Part shown: positions 60,538 through 64,000 of the stretch, in pieces
Numbering within the stretch: the first letter of the stretch is position 1
Layout of the letters: each line of letters opens with the position of its first letter
NCBI GenBank assembly: GCA_942490855.1
Contig: CALNYS010000005.1
Location: 496,001 to 560,000 of the forward strand
Direction: 5' to 3'
Source: CALNYS01 sp942490855
GTDB lineage: Bacteria; Planctomycetota; Phycisphaerae; Phycisphaerales; UBA1924
DNA length: 64,000 nucleotides
Notes under the pieces: generated by a model
Told to the model about the DNA's origin: nothing
What the model saw: only the letters and a program-made list of their open reading frames with translations
The model's database searches: none
Made by a program: the position numbers and the translations under genes

Positions 60538-60543
60538 TATACT
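60538..60543 (+). promoter_or_regulatory. Candidate leaderless -10 element of ribE
   Basis: TATACT (5 of 6 consensus positions), then CGCCCC, then the ribE ATG at 60550. No Shine-Dalgarno is present in the 6 nt, and no good -35 is seen. Confidence 0.55.
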
Positions 60544-60549
60544 CGCCCC

Positions 60550-61161
60550 ATGTTTACAGGACTCGTCCAGGCCGTCGGCGTGATCGCCCAGACCCAGCCC
60601 TCCGACGCCGGGCGACGGATCGTCATCGACCCCGCCCGCTGGGACCACCGCCCCGCGCCCGGCGAGTCCATCAGCGTCTCGGGCGTCTGCCTCTCCATGG
60701 TGGGCCCCTTCGACGGGCGCCTGGTCTTCGACGCCGTCCCGGAAACCCTCGCCAAGACCACCCTCGGCGCCCTCAAGCCCGGCGACCGCGTCAACCTCGA
60801 ACGCAGCCTCGCCGCCGGCGACCTCATCGGCGGGCACTTCGTGCAGGGGCACGTCGACGGCGTCGGCGTCGTCGAGCGCGTTAAGACCGCGGGCGAACAC
60901 CGCGTGCGGGTCGTCGCCCCCCCCGAGGTCGCGCCGTACCTGATCCCCAAGGGGTCGATCAGCGTCGAGGGCGTCTCGCTGACCATCGCCGACGTCGACG
61001 CCGACGCCTTCGAGCTCGCGCTCATCCCGGTGACGCTCGAAGAGACCACGCTCGCCGACCTCCGCCCCGGCTCGCGCGTCAACCTCGAAGCCGACTCGCT
61101 CGCCAAGACCGTCGCGACGCTGCTGGAACGGCGCGGCGCGATCAGCCCGCCGGCCCGATGA
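60550..61161 (+). CDS. ribE: Riboflavin synthase alpha chain
   Basis: 203 residues from the ATG of MFTGLVQAVGVIAQTQ, the invariant N-terminus of the family; a longer upstream frame is rejected. Two lumazine-binding repeats are visible: ISVSGVCLSMVGPFDGRLVF with AGDLIGGHFVQGHVDGVG, and ISVEGVSLTIADVDADAFEL with SLAKTVATLLERRG. It makes riboflavin from two 6,7-dimethyl-8-ribityllumazine molecules. Its end overlaps that of lpxA on the other strand by 20 bp. Confidence 0.95.
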   Translation: MFTGLVQAVGVIAQTQPSDAGRRIVIDPARWDHRPAPGESISVSGVCLSMVGPFDGRLVFDAVPETLAKTTLGALKPGDRVNLERSLAAGDLIGGHFVQGHVDGVGVVERVKTAGEHRVRVVAPPEVAPYLIPKGSISVEGVSLTIADVDADAFELALIPVTLEETTLADLRPGSRVNLEADSLAKTVATLLERRGAISPPAR

Positions 61162-61963
61162 CGCCCCGCGCCCGCGGCGCTTCCTGCGCCAGCGCCGTCT
61201 CGATGAACCCGACGAACCGCGCCGCGCCGGGGAGCGTCGCCATCGTCCGCATCTCCGCGAGCGCCGCATCAGAGGCCCACACCCTGCGATCGCGCCCGCG
61301 GTAGTACCGCTTGAAGCAATCCTTGATCTGCGCCAGGTCGTCCGCTTTGAAGAGACCCGAACGCTTGAGCCCCACGCGGTTGAGCCCCGCGACCCCCGCG
61401 TTCGCGCCCGCGCCCACAAGCACGAACGGCGGGACGTGCATGCTCACGCCCGCGTACCCCTGGAACATGCACAGCTCGCCGATATCAACGAACTGATGCA
61501 CGAGCGCGAGCGCCGAGATAAAGCAGCGCTCCCCCACCCGCACGTGCCCCGCGAGCTTGGCGCTGTTCGCGATGATCACGTGGTCGCCCAGCTGCGAGTT
61601 GTGCCCCACGTGCGCCCCCTCCATCAGCATGCACGACGCGCCCACGCGCGTGGGCCGCGGGTCCAGCGTCCCCAGGCTCACCGTCGCGTTCTCGCGGATC
61701 ACCGTCCCCGACCCGATCTCCACCCCCGCGGGCTGGGAGTCGTCGAACTTCAGATCCTGCGGCGCCCCCCCCACGACCGCGCCCGGGTACACCTCCACGC
61801 GCTCGCCCAGCGTCGCGTCGCGCAGCACGTACGCCCCAGGGTGCAGCACGCACCCCGCCGCGAGCGAGCAGCGCGGGCCGACGACCGCGCCGGGGCCAAC
61901 GCGCACACCGGGCGCGAGTTCAGCGGTGGGATCGATGTGGGCGGCGGGATGGATGGCGCTCAT
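61142..61963 (-). CDS. lpxA: Acyl-ACP--UDP-N-acetylglucosamine O-acyltransferase
   Basis: 273 residues (262 is typical). Hexapeptide repeats make the left-handed beta helix (PTAELAPGVRVGPGAVVGPR onward). LMEGAHVGHNSQLGDHVIIA holds the catalytic His region, SALALVHQFVDIGELCMFQG and VPPFVLVGAGANAGVAGLNR are LpxA family blocks, and the C-terminal helix pair starts with LFKADDLAQIKDCFKRYYRG. It is the first step of lipid A synthesis. It has GGAG before the ATG, and TACACT at 61995-61990 could provide a promoter with a short leader. Confidence 0.95.
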   Translation of the reverse strand: MSAIHPAAHIDPTAELAPGVRVGPGAVVGPRCSLAAGCVLHPGAYVLRDATLGERVEVYPGAVVGGAPQDLKFDDSQPAGVEIGSGTVIRENATVSLGTLDPRPTRVGASCMLMEGAHVGHNSQLGDHVIIANSAKLAGHVRVGERCFISALALVHQFVDIGELCMFQGYAGVSMHVPPFVLVGAGANAGVAGLNRVGLKRSGLFKADDLAQIKDCFKRYYRGRDRRVWASDAALAEMRTMATLPGAARFVGFIETALAQEAPRARGVIGPAG

Positions 61964-62006
61964 GCGTGCTCCGGCTGGGTGGAGCCGGGAGTGTACGCCG
62001 AGCGGG

Positions 62007-63242
62007 TCAGGCGGCGGCGGTCAGCGCGGGCGTGGCGGCGCGGGCGAACGCGAGCGCCGTGATGTCGTCCACCTGGTGCAGCGAGCCGTTCTGCGAATCG
62101 ACCGAACGCGCCAGCTCCGCGAACGCGGCCGTGAGGCACCCGTCCTCGGCGCGCGACCCGCCGACCTGCTTGAAGTGCTCGAGGTAGTGCAGCGTGGGCA
62201 GGCGCCGGCTGAACGCGCCCGACTCGTCCTGCGCCTCGGGGAACGCCGTCTCGAACCCGTCGGAGTACAGCACCAGCGTCTCGTCGGGCTCGATCGTAAA
62301 CCGAACCGCGTCGAACTCCGCGCCCGGGAAGACGCCAAGAAGCGGGCCCTCGGTCTCGATCGACCGCGAACCACCCGGGCCGACCAGCACCGGCGGCGGG
62401 TGACCCGCGCCGGCGAGCTCCACCACGTGCGAGTGCGTGTCGATCACGCCGTACGCCGCGGTGAGGAAACGGTCAGAAGGCAGGTTGCCCGCGATCAGCG
62501 CGTCGTTGCAGCGACGCAGCACCTCGGCGGGCGGGATGATCCGGTACTCGTTGCCCTGGATCTCTTTCATGCACATGCCGTGCGAGAGGACCATCGTCAT
62601 GAGCGCCGCGGGCACGCCGTGCCCGACCGCGTCGGCGATGAAGAACCCGACGTGGCGTTCGTCGAGGCGCACCACGTCGTAGATGTCGCCCGACACGTAC
62701 CCGCACGGGCGGAACAGCGACGCCACCTCAAGACCCGGCGTCTCGGGCAGGCTCTTGGGCATGAACTCGCGCTGCACGCGCGCCGCGAGCTGGAGCTCCT
62801 CGCGGATGTGCTGCATCTCACGCGCCAGACCGCGGTGCGTGCGCATGAAGGCGTCGTGCTCGTGCAGCAGCGCACGGGTCCCGACGCGCTGCTGCACCAA
62901 GGCGCTGAGCGCGAACGCGACCGGGGCCGCGCCGAGATCGTTCGACAGGCACACCACGCCCGCGCCAAGACGGTTCAGGCGTTCGATGCGATCGGGAGGC
63001 GCCACCACCACCAGCGTCCGGCGCTGGTCGTCGAGCACGTCGATCATCTTGACGAGCGCGCCCTCGTGAGCCTCATCGTTGAGGAGCAACACCGCGATGT
63101 CGCGCGGGTCCAGGGCGTCGGGGTCGATCGAAAACTCCGGGAGCGGGGCGTGGGCGGGCCACGCGGCGCGGAGGGCCTCGAGGAAGCCTTCTTGTTCAGA
63201 CGCCGGACCGACCGGGACCAGCGTGAGCGTGACGGATTCCAT
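62007..63242 (-). CDS. PP2C/SpoIIE-type serine phosphatase (RsbU-like)
   Basis: 411 residues from the ATG of MESVTLTLVPVG, with GGAGGGG 3-6 nt upstream; a TTG 12 nt further up is rejected. Residues 1-125 have the alternating strand-helix order of a receiver domain (IAVLLLNDEAHEGALVKMID) but no clear phospho-acceptor set. A coiled coil (REMQHIREELQLAARVQREF) connects to the phosphatase domain with metal-binding aspartates in YVSGDIYDV, ADAVGHGVPAALM and LYSDGFETA, and QVDDITALAFAR at the end. Such proteins act in partner-switching or stress signalling; no anti-sigma partner is adjacent. Confidence 0.88.
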   Translation of the reverse strand: MESVTLTLVPVGPASEQEGFLEALRAAWPAHAPLPEFSIDPDALDPRDIAVLLLNDEAHEGALVKMIDVLDDQRRTLVVVAPPDRIERLNRLGAGVVCLSNDLGAAPVAFALSALVQQRVGTRALLHEHDAFMRTHRGLAREMQHIREELQLAARVQREFMPKSLPETPGLEVASLFRPCGYVSGDIYDVVRLDERHVGFFIADAVGHGVPAALMTMVLSHGMCMKEIQGNEYRIIPPAEVLRRCNDALIAGNLPSDRFLTAAYGVIDTHSHVVELAGAGHPPPVLVGPGGSRSIETEGPLLGVFPGAEFDAVRFTIEPDETLVLYSDGFETAFPEAQDESGAFSRRLPTLHYLEHFKQVGGSRAEDGCLTAAFAELARSVDSQNGSLHQVDDITALAFARAATPALTAAA

Positions 63243-63281
63243 GTCCCCCTCCAACGGCGTAAACGCCAGAGAGGATTCGGC

Positions 63282-63836
63282 TTAGAACGCGAGCTTCTTA
63301 AGGCCCTCAACGTCGAACCCGATCCGATCGCCTTCTTGGACCCCCAGCTCGGCCCACGTGCCGGCCGCCGTCTCGAGGACGAAGAGCGTCCTGTACCGGC
63401 TGGGGTATTTCTGCAGCCGCGACTCGTACATCGCGTCCGATTCCTCCGCACGCTTGGGAGGCTCGATCCCCATCGTGTACGTCGTCAGCACCACGCCCCG
63501 GCTGTCCAGGAACGCGATGTCGATGGGCGTCAGGCAGTCGCGCATTACGAACTGCTTGTACCCGGGGGTCGGGAAGATAAAGAGCATCCCGCCGCGGGGA
63601 TCGATGGACGTCCGCCCGCCCATCCCCTTGATGATCGCCTCGTCCTCGTACGCGAGCTCGATGGTGAAGTCCTCGCCGCCGATCGTCATCGGAGCCGTCG
63701 GGAGCCCGCTGGCGGCGATGTTCCCGGTCTGCTCGCCGCCGCCGCTCCCCGGGAGCGCGGTCTGCTCCGGCGCGTCGCAGCCGCCGAGCGCCAGGGCGCC
63801 CGCGGCGAGCGTCAGGATGAGTCGGCGGTCAGCCAG
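63282..63836 (-). CDS. DUF192 lipoprotein, probable CTG start
   Basis: 184 residues if begun at CTG 63836. The DUF192 domain is seen in GGRTSIDPRGGMLFIFPTPG followed by YKQFVMRDCLTPIDIAFLDS and the end WAELGVQEGDRIGFDVEGL. Upstream of the first in-frame ATG (63689) the frame encodes a complete lipoprotein signal, ADRRLILTLAAGALALGGC, with lipobox LGGC (Cys20). No ATG, GTG or TTG exists between the preceding in-frame stop and this signal; CTG lies 7 nt after GGAGG. I therefore place the start there. The gene overlaps the upstream partial gene by 25 bp and lies 39 bp before the phosphatase gene. Confidence 0.75.
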   Translation of the reverse strand: MADRRLILTLAAGALALGGCDAPEQTALPGSGGGEQTGNIAASGLPTAPMTIGGEDFTIELAYEDEAIIKGMGGRTSIDPRGGMLFIFPTPGYKQFVMRDCLTPIDIAFLDSRGVVLTTYTMGIEPPKRAEESDAMYESRLQKYPSRYRTLFVLETAAGTWAELGVQEGDRIGFDVEGLKKLAF

Positions 63837-64000
63837 CGTTCGTCCTCCGGGGTAAACACACTCGGTTCCCTCGGCATCCTAGCGAGGTCGAACCCATCGA
63901 CGAAAGCCGAGGCGTCCATCGCCTCCGGCGCGGCGCAGACCCCGCTCCAGAAGGCCAGGAGCCCGATCACGCGCTCCGCCGACGCCCCGCCCGCCCGGAA
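63812..64000 (-). CDS. 3' end of an unrecognised gene
   Basis: 62 residues plus stop are visible; the 5' part lies beyond the right edge. The visible sequence includes RVIGLLAFWSGVCAAPEAMD and ends FTPEDERWLTADSS. I do not recognise it. Its last codons contain the GGAGG that serves the DUF192 gene, so the two are probably coupled. Confidence 0.6.
   Translation of the reverse strand, partial: FRAGGASAERVIGLLAFWSGVCAAPEAMDASAFVDGFDLARMPREPSVFTPEDERWLTADSS

Noticed and set aside
1..64000. CRISPR arrays, insertion sequences, prophage or toxin-antitoxin genes
   Set aside because: No regularly spaced repeats, transposase, integrase or typical small toxin-antitoxin pair was found on reading both strands.

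Overview
The window is a high-GC (about 70%), gene-dense chromosomal segment of a flagellated, diderm bacterium. Genes for lipid A synthesis (lpxA, lpxK), several lipobox proteins and a prepilin with a planctomycete-like ADGH tail, plus the overall gene style, suggest a planctomycete of the Phycisphaerae/Phycisphaerales type. This assignment is inference; no rRNA or marker-based placement was possible. There is one tRNA, and no CRISPR array, insertion sequence, prophage or rRNA operon was seen.

Layout. (1) 1-1032: 3' part of a DUF4139 gene, meeting tail-to-tail (2) a single run of about 36 minus-strand genes, read from 36787 down to 1036. This run starts with an FTCD_C enzyme, a zinc-ribbon protein, an unknown protein, a LolA-like lipoprotein, a propeller-RDD fusion and a TPR protein. 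It continues into a flagellar supercluster: flgN-like, histidine kinase, sigma-54 activator, flgB-flgC-fliE-fliF-fliG-fliH-fliI-fliJ-motE-like-fliK-flgD-(TIGR02530-like)-flgE-flbD-motA-motB-fliL-fliN-fliO-fliP-fliQ-fliR-flhB-flhA-flhF-flhG-(small membrane protein)-fliA. It ends with folK and a LolA-like secreted protein. (3) A compact tRNA-Gly unit and dsbD (minus). (4) fliM alone on the plus strand, followed by a long structured leader and nusA-infB-DUF503-rbfA-(HhH-like protein), then a 1182-residue TPR lipoprotein and a YebC-family gene. (5) A mixed housekeeping region: glutathione peroxidase, tandem PTPS protein, a frameshifted prepilin gene and its membrane-protein neighbour, maf-(membrane protein)-lpxK-nadC, HNH endonuclease, BamB-like lipoprotein-purH, ribE, and (partial gene)-DUF192 lipoprotein-PP2C phosphatase-lpxA.

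The flagellar cluster encodes the export gate, MS ring, C ring (with fliM supplied from the far side of dsbD), rod base, hook, stator, sigma-28 and a two-component sigma-54 system. Filament, hook-filament junction, distal rod and P/L-ring genes (fliC, fliD, fliS, flgK, flgL, flgF, flgG, flgH, flgI) are not in the window.

Main points for a second look: a repeated TANNNT-6 nt-start-codon arrangement in front of six genes (candidate leaderless promoters); a DUF192 lipoprotein whose signal peptide can only begin at CTG; frameshifts in fliI and in a prepilin gene; an HhH-GPD-like protein without the usual catalytic lysine motif and with a lysine-rich tail, sitting in the nusA-infB-rbfA operon; a displaced fliM; and hairpins in the nusA, motA, fliF and fliN leaders.
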